A DNA stretch of 64,000 bases from Bacteroidales bacterium. GTDB taxonomy: Bacteria > Bacteroidota > Bacteroidia > Bacteroidales > UBA4417. Where the stretch lies: the NCBI GenBank assembly GCA_016707705.1, contig JADJHD010000016.1:1-64000 (forward strand), in the 5' to 3' direction. Each line of letters starts with the position of its first letter. Position 1 is the stretch's first letter. The notes below the pieces were generated by a model. The model searched no databases, was not told the origin of the DNA, and saw only the letters and a program-made list of their open reading frames with translations. The translations under genes and the position numbers were made by a program. Below, piece after piece: positions 46,461-55,332 of the stretch.

Positions 46461-46476
46461 TTTAGATGCGTCAAGG

Positions 46477-47298
46477 TCAGTTTCCCCTCTTGGCCCGCTC
46501 CCAGTTAACCGTTTGTGATCCCTTGAGGTAACGTTTTAAGCCAAGGAATACTGAGAGGTTCATGATAAAGAAGTAGTATGGGACGAACAATAATTTTATC
46601 CTTATGGACCTGTTTTCGAGATACCAGCCCAGCAAAGCGGTGAGGTAGAATAAAATCTGCAACCAGAAGAGAATGTTGTACAATCCGGTTGAGACGATAC
46701 CTTCATTGAGAGCAATTACCAGTCCGACAGGAATAAGCAGGGCTAGTGAAAGCGGGGCGAGAGTCCAACGGAGAACCCTGTGCGATATGTACTGAAAGGA
46801 TAAGGTTCCGTATTTAAAGAAATTCAGCAGGGACCTTAATCTTACAACAGACTGGATTCCTCCGGCAGAAATTCTGATTTTACGCTTCAGCTCTTCCTTG
46901 ACATTGGCAGAAGCAGTTTCAATGGCGTACGCTTCAGGATCGTATTGGATGGTATATCCTTCCTGAGCAACCCGCAGGGAAATAATAAAATCGTCGAGCA
47001 GGGTATCGCGTTCCACTTCACGGTAGAGAGGTGTTCGGATAGCAAAGAGTTCGCCAGCAGCTCCTACTACGGAATGCAATTCAGCATCCCATTTTTTAAG
47101 GGTGGATTCATATTTCCAGTACAAGCCTTCACCTGCGCCGGCAGCAGCATCCTTATCCTTACTGAAAATTCGTTTTTCACCTGAGACACAACCCACTTTA
47201 GGATTGCTGAACAATTTTACAATCCTGCGGATAGATTCCCTTCCAAGCATGGTATTGGCATCGCAGAAGACAACAATGGGCGTATCCACGAATTTCAT
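46477..47298 (-). CDS. GT2 glycosyltransferase, C-terminal fragment
   Basis: This fragment has the catalytic heart of a membrane-bound family 2 glycosyltransferase: VFCDANTMLG holds the D-x-N/D sugar-nucleotide site, and LLDDFIISLRVAQEGY is the conserved acidic segment. Three or more membrane helices end the protein (LSLALLIPVGLVIAL, LFWLQILFYLTALLG, LLFVPYYFFIMNLSVFLG). Its first residues (MKFVDTP) continue the fragment at 47295-47666. The two overlap by 4 bases; in this family no break occurs there, so one G is probably missing from the run at about 47295. Confidence 0.85.
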   Translation of the reverse strand: MKFVDTPIVVFCDANTMLGRESIRRIVKLFSNPKVGCVSGEKRIFSKDKDAAAGAGEGLYWKYESTLKKWDAELHSVVGAAGELFAIRTPLYREVERDTLLDDFIISLRVAQEGYTIQYDPEAYAIETASANVKEELKRKIRISAGGIQSVVRLRSLLNFFKYGTLSFQYISHRVLRWTLAPLSLALLIPVGLVIALNEGIVSTGLYNILFWLQILFYLTALLGWYLENRSIRIKLLFVPYYFFIMNLSVFLGLKRYLKGSQTVNWERAKRGN

Positions 47299-47666
47299 CC
47301 CCTGTTCATGGCACCTATCTTACCATTTCTTTGTGGCAGGTGATGCACGGTAACACCTTCAAATTTTTTGATTTCATCAGGAGTACCATCATCTGAGCCA
47401 TCAGTAACCCATACGATATGTAGCTTCCCGGCAGGATATTCGAGTTCCCGGGAATTCTTAATCTTCTCAGCAACAAAATCCTTTTCATTGTAGGCTGCAA
47501 TGAACAGGGTAACATCCGGTTCATACTCCTGATTTCCGTTTCCGGCATCCTTTCTGCCAAACATTCTTTTCAGTCGCACCAGCACAAAGAGAAGTATCCC
47601 ATATCCAATGTAAGCGTAGAAAACGATGAAGAGAAGTATCCAGAAGGTTATTTTCAATGCAGTCAT
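47295..47666 (-). CDS. GT2 glycosyltransferase, N-terminal fragment
   Basis: 123 residues cover the membrane anchor (ITFWILLFIVFYAYIGYGILL) and the nucleotide-sugar region with VTLFIAAYNEKDFV and VTDGSDDGTPDE of a GT2 enzyme. The product ends at KIGAMNRG followed by TGA, exactly where the family motif GKIGAMNRGMKF should continue into the fragment at 46477-47298. The run AGGGGATGA at the junction could have had five G originally; one lost G would create this split. Together the two make an enzyme of about 395 residues, a typical length. Confidence 0.85.
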   Translation of the reverse strand: MTALKITFWILLFIVFYAYIGYGILLFVLVRLKRMFGRKDAGNGNQEYEPDVTLFIAAYNEKDFVAEKIKNSRELEYPAGKLHIVWVTDGSDDGTPDEIKKFEGVTVHHLPQRNGKIGAMNRG

Positions 47667-47714
47667 AATTATGCAATTTAGTTTTACGTTTTCTGATGCC
47701 GGAAATTAGCCTGA

Positions 47715-48485
47715 TCAGGCTATTTTCCTGGCATACATATTAAATTCGTCTACAGTTCCATATTCAAACTTGCCGTATTTATCGAGAATGGAAGTGAGGG
47801 CTTCACGACCGGTGAATTTATCTTCAATTATAAAAGTCATGTGCGGATATCTCTCAATGAAATGTTCCGCCCCTTTCAGGATTTCAGGCTCCATGCCTTC
47901 AGCATCAAGTTTAATCAGGATATTGTCGTTCAGCGAAACATCCATCTGATCCATTATTGAGTCAAGTGTTCTGATTTCGGCGGTATGTGTTGCCTCCCTA
48001 TTTTGTCTGTCGATTCGGGATGCACCGGTATTTACCGGATTGAAGATAAAAGGAGCTTTGCTGTTAGCATCACCCAATCCAAAAGGGAAAGCTTTTACAA
48101 CTGATTGCAGTCCGTTCAGTTCAAGATTTTTCATCATCGCCCGATAATTCTCTTCGATGGGTTCAAATGCGAAGCACTGCAGTTTGTGTTTTGCGAGCAG
48201 AATAGAATAATCTCCGATACATGCTCCCCCATCAATGAATACGGAATAGCTCTTGAGGTACTTGAAAATAAACTCTTTAACGGTCCATTCATACATTAGG
48301 TTGGCAAACTGGAAATCGTTGGTCCGCCTGCGGCAATAGAAAGTACCGATGGATGTAGTTATTACCCTGTCCTTCGAATGCGATTGCTTGCTTTTCAAAT
48401 ACTTTACCGATGCAGCAATTGATATGAAGTCCCCATACCTGAGGTATTCAAATAAATAGCGTAAATAGATTATCAGTTTTTTCAT
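47715..48485 (-). CDS. FkbM-family SAM-dependent methyltransferase
   Basis: The 256-residue cytosolic enzyme carries motif I as VFIDGGACIGDYSIL and motif II in CFAFEPIEENYRAMMKNL. The C-terminal part has NDNILIKLDAEGMEPEILKG, the FkbM signature. Members methylate sugar hydroxyls in antibiotics and polysaccharides, so a role in O-methylation of the exopolysaccharide is likely. It lies 15 bases downstream of an acyltransferase 3 gene and 48 upstream of the GT2 fragment, in the middle of the polysaccharide operon. Confidence 0.87.
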   Translation of the reverse strand: MKKLIIYLRYLFEYLRYGDFISIAASVKYLKSKQSHSKDRVITTSIGTFYCRRRTNDFQFANLMYEWTVKEFIFKYLKSYSVFIDGGACIGDYSILLAKHKLQCFAFEPIEENYRAMMKNLELNGLQSVVKAFPFGLGDANSKAPFIFNPVNTGASRIDRQNREATHTAEIRTLDSIMDQMDVSLNDNILIKLDAEGMEPEILKGAEHFIERYPHMTFIIEDKFTGREALTSILDKYGKFEYGTVDEFNMYARKIA

Positions 48486-48500
48486 CCCGGAATAATAGCG

Positions 48501-49538
48501 TTAATCGCCTTTTGTGTTTAATATATAATTGCGTCCAAGGAACAGCATCCGTGTTATTCCAAAAGAGTTAAATAGTTTTTCGAGTATGATCGGCAGGACA
48601 AGTCCGGTAGTAAGTGCAATCAAAAATACCAGTGCATCTGAATTTACGCCAAGTCCATGGGTAATAATTCTGGCTCCGGCAGTTCCGAAGGCATGAAACA
48701 GGTATATGGTATATGAAAATCCGCCAATCCAAATCAGGGCTTTCACATTCCATTTAAGGCTGAGAAGCAGTATAGAGGCAGTTAATCCAATAATTAAACC
48801 TACACCGGTGCCTTTCCTAAGGGTATATTCAATTACGCCATACCATGATAACTGCTGAATAATCAGACAAACTATCAGGCAGATGAGTAAAGTTAACAGA
48901 AATTTCCGGTTTGAAAAGAATTCCCTGAAACGCTGAATCCCAATTCCAAGAATGAAGAATGGCAAGAGATTCATCAGTCCCTTGTAACTGAAAAAGTTGG
49001 GAGAGATATCATCAATTTGGTAAGTCCTGTAGAGTTTAATAATCATTGCCAATGCGAATACAAATAGCCATCCCTGAAGATCCTTCATCCTGTTGCGAGA
49101 ATCAAGCCAGGCAACCAGCAGGAATACAAGAAATAAGGAAGGCAAATACCAGTAGAGTGTAAATGGGAATACCAGCAAGCGCCACATATCAGTGATCGGG
49201 CTTTTGTTATTGGTTCCCGGGACAAAATGCTGCAGCAGGAAATAGGCTGCACCAACCACGAACATGGGAATCATAAGCCGGCGGGCTTTTTTCAGAGTGA
49301 ATTTCTGCAGATTCTCCCTGTTTGCAGGAAAAAGGGCATAAACCCATCCGGATAAAACCGTGAACAGCGGGATTCGGACAAATTCAAAGGTATAGTTCAT
49401 ATGCCGGAGAAAGGAATTATCAGCCACACGCATGCCACCTTTGGTATCGTAACCGATAACATGGCCTGCTACTACAAGGATGATTGCTACACCCCTGAGT
49501 GTTTCGACTGATAAATCCTTTTCCCTTGCTATATTCAT
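48501..49538 (-). CDS. Acyltransferase 3, putative O-acetylase
   Basis: The 345-residue integral membrane protein has about ten helices and belongs to the acyltransferase 3 family (OafA/WecH-like), which moves acetyl or other acyl groups onto surface sugars. The N-terminus SVETLRGVAIILVVAGHVIG holds the family R-x-x-A and V-x-x-x-H motifs with the probable catalytic histidine. It is followed in the operon by the FkbM gene. The family also includes antibiotic and host-modifying enzymes, but here the context is plainly polysaccharide. Confidence 0.87.
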   Translation of the reverse strand: MNIAREKDLSVETLRGVAIILVVAGHVIGYDTKGGMRVADNSFLRHMNYTFEFVRIPLFTVLSGWVYALFPANRENLQKFTLKKARRLMIPMFVVGAAYFLLQHFVPGTNNKSPITDMWRLLVFPFTLYWYLPSLFLVFLLVAWLDSRNRMKDLQGWLFVFALAMIIKLYRTYQIDDISPNFFSYKGLMNLLPFFILGIGIQRFREFFSNRKFLLTLLICLIVCLIIQQLSWYGVIEYTLRKGTGVGLIIGLTASILLLSLKWNVKALIWIGGFSYTIYLFHAFGTAGARIITHGLGVNSDALVFLIALTTGLVLPIILEKLFNSFGITRMLFLGRNYILNTKGD

Positions 49539-49612
49539 TCGTTATTCAAGATTCTGCCTTAGTTTCAGGTATAATCAGCGGGCTGAAGCTATTCCATCCC
49601 GGTGTTCCTCAG

Positions 49613-50806
49613 CTAAGCCTTCACTGCTGCACCAGCTTTCTTAACCACCTTCTGTTCCCTTCGGGTTGAACTCATTACTATCATGAATTTCTCCTTTTGC
49701 TTCAGGAAGAAGGATTCGAAGTATTTGTAGGATAATGCGGCAATGAGGATGGTAAGACATACGGATCCAATGTACAGAATGGAATTGAAAATGACTGAAT
49801 TCCCGGTATCAAGTCCAAACCGTTGCAGGACTGTAAACATTATGGCAATGCAGAGGGTGTGGTACATGTAGATACCGTAGGAGATATTACCAAGGTAAGT
49901 ATAGAAGCGATTTTCAAGTTTCAGTACAAATTTCTTGTTGGTAGAGACATTCAGAATAAGAATGGTGAAGAGCAGTGCATCAAAAAGAGTTTGTCCGATG
50001 AATTTGAATCGAACAGTCAGGATGAAGATGATACCTGCAGCCATAAAAATCTGGGTCGCAGGATGATAAATCACATTAAGGATCTTCTCCTTTTTATAGA
50101 AAAGCACATAGGCGCCAATCGCTCCGAAAGCCATTTGTTCAATCTGCAACAGATCCCAGAAGCGCTGGATAGTCCTGAGGTATGCCATATGTGCATAATC
50201 CGGACTGACCATATAATCAAGAGAAAGGGCCATGGCAATGGTAACCATGAATTTCAGTACTATGAAAACGATGAGGAATTTGAGCAGCACCTTACGGAAA
50301 GTACGGATAAGCAATGGCCAGATGATGTAGAACTGTTCTTCAACACCCACCGACCAAGCCTGGTTTGCTCCTACTATTGGTGATTCGGTAACCCTGAGAA
50401 CATTGGGTAGCATGAACATAAACAGCAGTATTTTCAGACTGAAATGTTCAGGCAGCTTGGCAACCGGCGAAATGGTAATGAAATGCGGGAGAACGAATAG
50501 TCCGATAATCATAATCAGGTAATACAGCGGCCAGATCCTCAGGATACGGCGGATGTAGAAGTTTTTGATTGCGATATGGTGGGTTTTTTCGTATTCGGCA
50601 AGTAAGAGGTAAGTGATAAGGAATCCGCTTAGTACAAAAAACAGGGAAACTCCCTGGTGCCCGATTGCTTCAAAGAAATTGTTCCTGAATAAATTGGGCA
50701 TATGCTCCCATAGCTTGAATTGTTCAACATGATGCAGTATGACCAGAAAGGCTGCCCAAAATCGCAGTCCGTTCAAGCCGGGGAAGTAGATTTTTCTGCT
50801 TTCCAT
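49613..50806 (-). CDS. Acyltransferase 3, putative O-acetylase (second)
   Basis: This 397-residue acyltransferase 3 protein is different from the one at 48501. It starts YFPGLNGLRFWAAFLVILHH, with the conserved LxGLRxxAAxxVxxxHH, and has about ten helices; GVEEQFYIIWPLL is the second diagnostic segment, present in longer family members. A basic C-terminal tail follows the last helix. It sits 74 bases upstream of the shorter acyltransferase. The composite repeat begins 40 bases before its start codon, so its promoter region may overlap or lie inside the repeat. Confidence 0.88.
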   Translation of the reverse strand: MESRKIYFPGLNGLRFWAAFLVILHHVEQFKLWEHMPNLFRNNFFEAIGHQGVSLFFVLSGFLITYLLLAEYEKTHHIAIKNFYIRRILRIWPLYYLIMIIGLFVLPHFITISPVAKLPEHFSLKILLFMFMLPNVLRVTESPIVGANQAWSVGVEEQFYIIWPLLIRTFRKVLLKFLIVFIVLKFMVTIAMALSLDYMVSPDYAHMAYLRTIQRFWDLLQIEQMAFGAIGAYVLFYKKEKILNVIYHPATQIFMAAGIIFILTVRFKFIGQTLFDALLFTILILNVSTNKKFVLKLENRFYTYLGNISYGIYMYHTLCIAIMFTVLQRFGLDTGNSVIFNSILYIGSVCLTILIAALSYKYFESFFLKQKEKFMIVMSSTRREQKVVKKAGAAVKA

Positions 50807-50845
50807 TTAGTTGTATTTTGTTGGTTATAAATTATCGTTCTTTTA

Positions 50846-51168
50846 AAAGTTCGGGGTTAATAGTTGTTAGTAGTTTAGTTGTTAGTTGTTGTGTTAGGGG
50901 GTCTTAATGATTCAAAATCATTCTAGTAGCAAAAATTAGAACACTGATGACACAGATGAGACTTATTTGCACGGATCCGCCGCGGACACTGATTTACACG
51001 GCATTTGCACATCTCACACACATCTCCATCCGCCAGTCGGCGGACTCCGCTACGCTTCGCATCTCCACATTTTGAAATTCTCAAATTTCCACATTCTCAA
51101 ATTCTCAAATTCCCCCATCCCCACATCTCCATCCGCCAGTCGGCGGACTCCGCTACGCTTCGCATCTA
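50846..51168. repeat. Composite intergenic repeat, copy 2
   Basis: This non-coding block has the same parts in the same order as the one at 4171-4510: AAAGTTCGGGGTT (50846-50858), AGTAGCAAAAATTAGAACAC (50925-50944), then a related CTGATTTACACGG stretch, CATCTCC units and two 38-39 base units (51028-51066 and 51131-51168) around ATCCGCCAGTCGGCGGAC. It contains an extra insertion rich in TAGTTGT near 50861-50896. The last unit runs into the stop codon of the acetyltransferase gene at 51166. No gene is seen across 50807-51165. Confidence 0.83.
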
Positions 51169-51780
51169 TACTTTTTCCCATTTCCCGGTTTCAAAATTGT
51201 ACTTCTTGATTACTCTCGCGGGATTACCGACGGCAACGGAGAAAGGAGGTATATCCCTTGTTACCACTGAGCCGGCACCTATCTGGCAGCGCTTGCCAAT
51301 TGTTACGCCGGCAAGTACGACTGAATTGGCACCAATATGGGCTTCTTCTTCAATGATCACAGGCTTGATATCCAGGGGTTGCTGGCTGGAATTCACGTTT
51401 CCATCCTTGAAACCATGGTTAAATCCACTAACAAAGACGTGCTGTCCGAGTCCGGAACCATTGCCCATTGTAACAGGACCGATGATAACGGAGCCTATGC
51501 CAACGCGTACCCTGTCGCCGAGAATCACAGCACCGGAACCGTTATTAACAGTGCAGAAATCTTCAATGGTGGTGAGGGCTCCAACTTCAAAACGATTCCA
51601 GGGGAAAACATCCACCCTTGAACGCCTTCTGATGGTTGCACCCTTACCTTTCTTATGGTAAAAGGGATTCAGGAACCAGCGGACCCATAATCGGGGGCGG
51701 GGATTCCTTCCCGGGGTAATGAGCCAGTGGGCAAATGCCTTCAAGCTTTTATTTGACTTTATCTTAGCTGTGATGCTCAT
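51166..51780 (-). CDS. Left-handed beta-helix (hexapeptide) acyltransferase
   Basis: The 204-residue protein has the I-G-x-x-x hexapeptide repeats of LbH acetyltransferases: ILGDRVRVGIGSVIIG, IIEEEAHIGANSVVLAGVTI and RCQIGAGSVVTRDIPP. SGFNHGF holds the likely catalytic histidine. It probably acetylates a sugar hydroxyl of a polymer precursor, like maltose or galactoside acetyltransferases. It lies 38 bases downstream of the ATP-grasp gene. Its TAG stop lies inside the last unit of the composite repeat, so an insertion or rearrangement may have reset the C-terminus; the family tail VGNPARVIKKYN is nonetheless present. Confidence 0.87.
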   Translation of the reverse strand: MSITAKIKSNKSLKAFAHWLITPGRNPRPRLWVRWFLNPFYHKKGKGATIRRRSRVDVFPWNRFEVGALTTIEDFCTVNNGSGAVILGDRVRVGIGSVIIGPVTMGNGSGLGQHVFVSGFNHGFKDGNVNSSQQPLDIKPVIIEEEAHIGANSVVLAGVTIGKRCQIGAGSVVTRDIPPFSVAVGNPARVIKKYNFETGKWEKV

Positions 51781-51818
51781 GTTCGTTTCTATAATAGTTC
51801 ATCCGTATTGGCAGATGA

Positions 51819-52961
51819 TTATTCGTCCTTGATAAAATACTTCCTGCTGAACCAGTACTTCTTCGGATCACCAACTTCAAATCCACCGGCAACACCGCCA
51901 TAGCAATCCTGGAGGAATTCAAGTCCGGCACCGGCGTTGATTTCAATAATTGCAGGTCCATCGACTGTGAAAGCCACATCCCATCCGAGGTACTTTATTT
52001 CATAGAATTTCTCAGCTACCGAGACGATGAATTTTTTGAGTTCCTCCCAATGCGGGAACTGGTAATCGGCAAATACGAAACCAGTATCCGGGTGAGAGGT
52101 TACTTTTTCGCGTAAACCAGTGAATCCATGGGATGCAAACTTGCCGGATTCCTTGTTGACGGCACAGGCTAATCCATGCTGACTGGCATTGTCGATCTGG
52201 TTTCCCTTCTGACCCATCCGGAGCATGGAATAGATAATTTCTCCCTTGCCATTTTCAACCTTCGTCATGATTCGGAAGGTATTGATTGCCTTGGGATATA
52301 TTTTACTGATTTCTTCGTGCTGAATAAGTCCCTTTTGAATGATGTAATGTTCATTCTTCAGGTTTTCCAGCAAGAAAGAAGCATTGAGTTCCAGTCCTTC
52401 CTTATCGAGGAATTTCCCTTCCTTCAGGTTGAAAACCATGATTCCCCTTCCGCCCAATCCGAATGTTGGCTTCACAAAAAGCTTTTCGCAGCCAGCATTG
52501 GCAATAAGCTTGTCAACGGCAGCATTGGTAAGCGGATTATTGGCACCATCGAGCAGCATATTGTTTGCAAGCTTGAACAGGAGTTCAGGCTGACGGACAT
52601 CATAGGCTTTGAAGTAACTATTGGTAAGGCTTTTATCCTCGGTAAGAATCCCGTAGCTCTTGAACATCTTCGGGAAGAAGAGATAATAGGCGAAATAGTT
52701 GGGGATGTAGGCCTTCATTTCCTCTATGCTGAGAGGACAATCCTTTTTATACATCTCATATCGGATATACTGGAAAGGATAGCAACCCCAATATTTTTGA
52801 AGGGCTTTCTTCTCCCTGCGCATCTGAGATGCCGGTTTTTTGTCGGTTGCAGAACGAAAGCCCGCCAACTCTGCCTCGTAATGCCTGGCATAATGTGAGC
52901 GGCTCTGCCGTTCAGCAAGCTTTTTCCAGACATAGTAATACTGTTCCTTAAATGAGCGCAT
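51819..52961 (-). CDS. ATP-grasp protein of polysaccharide loci
   Basis: The 380-residue protein belongs to the sugar-transfer-associated ATP-grasp group. KLFVKPTFGLGGRGIMVFNL contains the first lysine and the flexible loop for ATP, NEHYIIQKGLIQHEE is the second ATP segment, and DVAFTVDGPAIIEINAGAGL contains the metal-binding glutamate and asparagine. Such enzymes ligate a carboxylate to an amine or alcohol; in capsule loci they are thought to add an amino acid or other group to a sugar, though the reaction is rarely shown. It lies between a GT4 glycosyltransferase (8 bases upstream) and the LbH gene. Confidence 0.85.
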   Translation of the reverse strand: MRSFKEQYYYVWKKLAERQSRSHYARHYEAELAGFRSATDKKPASQMRREKKALQKYWGCYPFQYIRYEMYKKDCPLSIEEMKAYIPNYFAYYLFFPKMFKSYGILTEDKSLTNSYFKAYDVRQPELLFKLANNMLLDGANNPLTNAAVDKLIANAGCEKLFVKPTFGLGGRGIMVFNLKEGKFLDKEGLELNASFLLENLKNEHYIIQKGLIQHEEISKIYPKAINTFRIMTKVENGKGEIIYSMLRMGQKGNQIDNASQHGLACAVNKESGKFASHGFTGLREKVTSHPDTGFVFADYQFPHWEELKKFIVSVAEKFYEIKYLGWDVAFTVDGPAIIEINAGAGLEFLQDCYGGVAGGFEVGDPKKYWFSRKYFIKDE

Positions 52962-52969
52962 TTTATATT

Positions 52970-54157
52970 TTATTTTTCGTTCAGTAAATGTTCGAGTACT
53001 GCAGAGAATTCCTCTGCACGTATATCCCAGGAATTACCCATTGCAAAGGCTATCCTTGTTTTTCTTTTTTCAGGGCTGTCCTCCGAAACCTGTTTCTTCA
53101 GACAACGTATAAATTCAGCGGCAGTTTTCACGGAGTCAACCTCCCCTTCAAATTCAGGAAGTTCTGAGAACCTGCTCATCACTACCGGGACACCTGCAGC
53201 CAGATACTCGTTGATTTTCAATGGGTAGATATTCCTGTTGATATCATTTTGGAGGTAAGGGATGATTCCTGCATGAAAACCTGAAAGCAGGGCCGGAACC
53301 TCGAAAGGACTGACCGGTTTGAAGAAGGTAACATTGCTGTATTCTGAAAGTCTGTCCCGGATTGCCTCATTGCGTACATGACCGATGAAGTGAAAACTAT
53401 ATTCAGGCAGAGATTTGACAGCTTCTTCAACCATATCGATATCAAAGCGGAAATCCATGCTTCCGATATATCCAATGCGGATTTCTTTATCCCTGAAATT
53501 CTCAGTTTTTGCAAATCTGCTGAATTCATTGAAATCCACCCCGTTTTTGACTACGAAGCAATTGGGATTATACTTCCTCTTTTCACTGGCAAGGAAATCA
53601 GAGGTTGTGATAACAGCATCCGTTGCTTTTGCATAGGCTGCATCCTTAACCAAAACGCGTTTCCCATGCCTGCGAAGATTCGGACCATCATAGGAATAAT
53701 AGACATTCAGAATCTCCTTCAGCTTGCCTTTCAGTGAGAGCCCGAAGTATGGATTATAGGCTGAAACTGAGATAATATCCGTCATTTTAAGCTTAAGGAT
53801 GGCTTTCTGAACAGAGCGTTTGTATATCCATGCATTTATTCCAAAAACAAGATTGAACAGAAATTCATTTTTGATGAAATCGCAGGGCAGCACAGCGGGA
53901 ACTATGAGTTGCTGAACTACCGTTCCTTCAGGAGTGTGAATAGGGCTGATCCGGGATTTGAATCCCAGAATCCTTGATACAGGTGCATTCCCTTTTTTCA
54001 GAAGACCATAGATGACATCCTTCACGGTGAAGGGATATTCAACGAACAGAATCCGATTCCCTTCAGCCAGCCTCGACATAATCTGGACCGTCGATTTGGT
54101 GATCGGGCCATACCATGTGGTATTGGAAATGCATACTATATTTTGTCCCTTGATCAT
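52970..54157 (-). CDS. GT4-type glycosyltransferase, TuaH-like
   Basis: This 395-residue cytosolic enzyme has the two-domain GT-B fold. IGYIGSMDFRFDIDMV starts the C-terminal domain, and PLKINEYLAAGVPVVMSRFS holds the retaining-enzyme nucleotide-sugar motif with its conserved glutamate. The N-terminal part (NIVCISNTTWYGPITKSTVQ) resembles TuaH of teichuronic acid synthesis. It probably transfers a sugar to the lipid-linked repeat unit. The start codon overlaps the preceding glycosyltransferase stop by 4 bases (ATGA), so translation of the two is coupled. Confidence 0.87.
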   Translation of the reverse strand: MIKGQNIVCISNTTWYGPITKSTVQIMSRLAEGNRILFVEYPFTVKDVIYGLLKKGNAPVSRILGFKSRISPIHTPEGTVVQQLIVPAVLPCDFIKNEFLFNLVFGINAWIYKRSVQKAILKLKMTDIISVSAYNPYFGLSLKGKLKEILNVYYSYDGPNLRRHGKRVLVKDAAYAKATDAVITTSDFLASEKRKYNPNCFVVKNGVDFNEFSRFAKTENFRDKEIRIGYIGSMDFRFDIDMVEEAVKSLPEYSFHFIGHVRNEAIRDRLSEYSNVTFFKPVSPFEVPALLSGFHAGIIPYLQNDINRNIYPLKINEYLAAGVPVVMSRFSELPEFEGEVDSVKTAAEFIRCLKKQVSEDSPEKRKTRIAFAMGNSWDIRAEEFSAVLEHLLNEK

Positions 54158-54852
54158 CCTTTTCTGATTTCCCTGTAAACCTCCTCATAAAGATCTTTTA
54201 CTTCCCTGGCCATTTGCATCCAGGAGAATCTGGCAGCACGTTCGATGCCTTTCGCAATCAGTTCTGATCTAAGTTCCTTTTCTTCCAGCAATCGATTTAA
54301 CGCTGTGGTTATTTCAGCAGGCTTGAAAGGATTGATAATCAAAGCCGCATCACCTGCCACTTCAGGCATTGAAGAAGTATTGGAAGTGATTACCGGTACT
54401 GCGCAGGCCATAGCTTCCAGCATAGGAATGCCAAAGCTCTCACGGAGTGATGGATAAAGGAATACACCACACTGACTGTAAATGGCAGGAAGGTCAGTAT
54501 TGATAACATATCCTGTAAGCACAATCTGACTGATGAGTCCGGGATCACCAATTTCGCTGAGGAGGCGGTCAAGTTCATCATGATCATAGTCGAGCATCAC
54601 CAGCTTGTATTCAGTTCCGTTCTGCTTCACAAAATCGGAATAAGCTTTAAGTGTGCCCTTGGTATTTTTCTTGGGGTCAGTGTTCCCGAGGAAAAAGAAA
54701 TAATGATCCGGAAGATGATATTTCGCCTTGACCCTGGCAAGTTCCGATGCGTCGGTTACCGGTTTGAAATGCTCGCTGACTCCGTTATAAATTGCAGTGA
54801 GACGTGGATTGCCTTCCATTCCAAAGAAAGCCCCAATCCTGTTTTTTCTCAA
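54154..54852 (-). CDS. GT4 glycosyltransferase, C-terminal fragment
   Basis: 232 residues of the C-terminal half of a family 4 glycosyltransferase: YNGVSEHFKPV, YFFFLGNTDPKKNTKGTL at the domain start, and FLYPSLRESFGIPMLEAMAC with the conserved E-x(7)-E. It continues the fragment at 54785-55315. Removing one A from the run at 54842-54847 makes the two halves read SHFEKNRIGAFFGMEGNPR without a break. The stop overlaps the next gene by 4 bases, as expected for an intact cistron. Confidence 0.86.
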   Translation of the reverse strand: MRKNRIGAFFGMEGNPRLTAIYNGVSEHFKPVTDASELARVKAKYHLPDHYFFFLGNTDPKKNTKGTLKAYSDFVKQNGTEYKLVMLDYDHDELDRLLSEIGDPGLISQIVLTGYVINTDLPAIYSQCGVFLYPSLRESFGIPMLEAMACAVPVITSNTSSMPEVAGDAALIINPFKPAEITTALNRLLEEKELRSELIAKGIERAARFSWMQMAREVKDLYEEVYREIRKG

Positions 54853-55315
54853 AATGTGAAACCGTGATGATTTTACGGCTTTTCTTCACCACTTTGGGGA
54901 TAATCAGCTTACGGTAAACATTTCCGAATTTCTGATAGGATGAACCGCTGCCCCTGAGAATTTTCAGGTAAGAGCTTTCCATGTATATGATATCATGCAG
55001 CGTAGTAATAATTGGCATATCCGTAAAAACGGGTGCCGTATTGCTGGTGCAATGAAGCATGTCGCATCCGGCCTCTCTTGCTGCTTTCGGAAGGGCGAGT
55101 TGTTCCCACTGAGGGTATGCTCCGCCTTCGAGCCTTACAATTTTGAAATTGGGTGTTTCTTCAATGACCTTATCGTCTTCATCAGGCTTGATAAAAACGA
55201 CATATTCATTAACGGTATCAATTTTCTGCAGGTTACGGACCAATTCAAGGGCAACCATGTCCATGCCATGTTTCTTGCTTCTGAATAACCGCTGACCTTC
55301 AATTCCGATTTTCAT
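54785..55315 (-). CDS. GT4 glycosyltransferase, N-terminal fragment
   Basis: 176 residues, genuine from MKIGIEGQRLFRSKKHGMDM to ITVSHFEK, then nonsense beyond the A6/T6 run at 54842-54847. It covers the acceptor-binding half of a GT4 enzyme with HCTSNTAPVFTDMPIITTLHD, similar to WsaE or mannosyltransferase-type enzymes. Read together with 54154-54852 it gives about 386 residues, a normal family length. The single extra A in a homopolymer suggests either an assembly error or a slippage mutation. Confidence 0.85.
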   Translation of the reverse strand: MKIGIEGQRLFRSKKHGMDMVALELVRNLQKIDTVNEYVVFIKPDEDDKVIEETPNFKIVRLEGGAYPQWEQLALPKAAREAGCDMLHCTSNTAPVFTDMPIITTLHDIIYMESSYLKILRGSGSSYQKFGNVYRKLIIPKVVKKSRKIITVSHFEKKQDWGFLWNGRQSTSHCNL

Positions 55316-55332
55316 AGATAGTATTTTTTACG

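Noticed and set aside
52176..52898. Plus-strand ORF of 240 codons opposite the ATP-grasp gene
   Set aside because: It mirrors the codon structure of a clearly real gene on the other strand and shows no recognisable domain.
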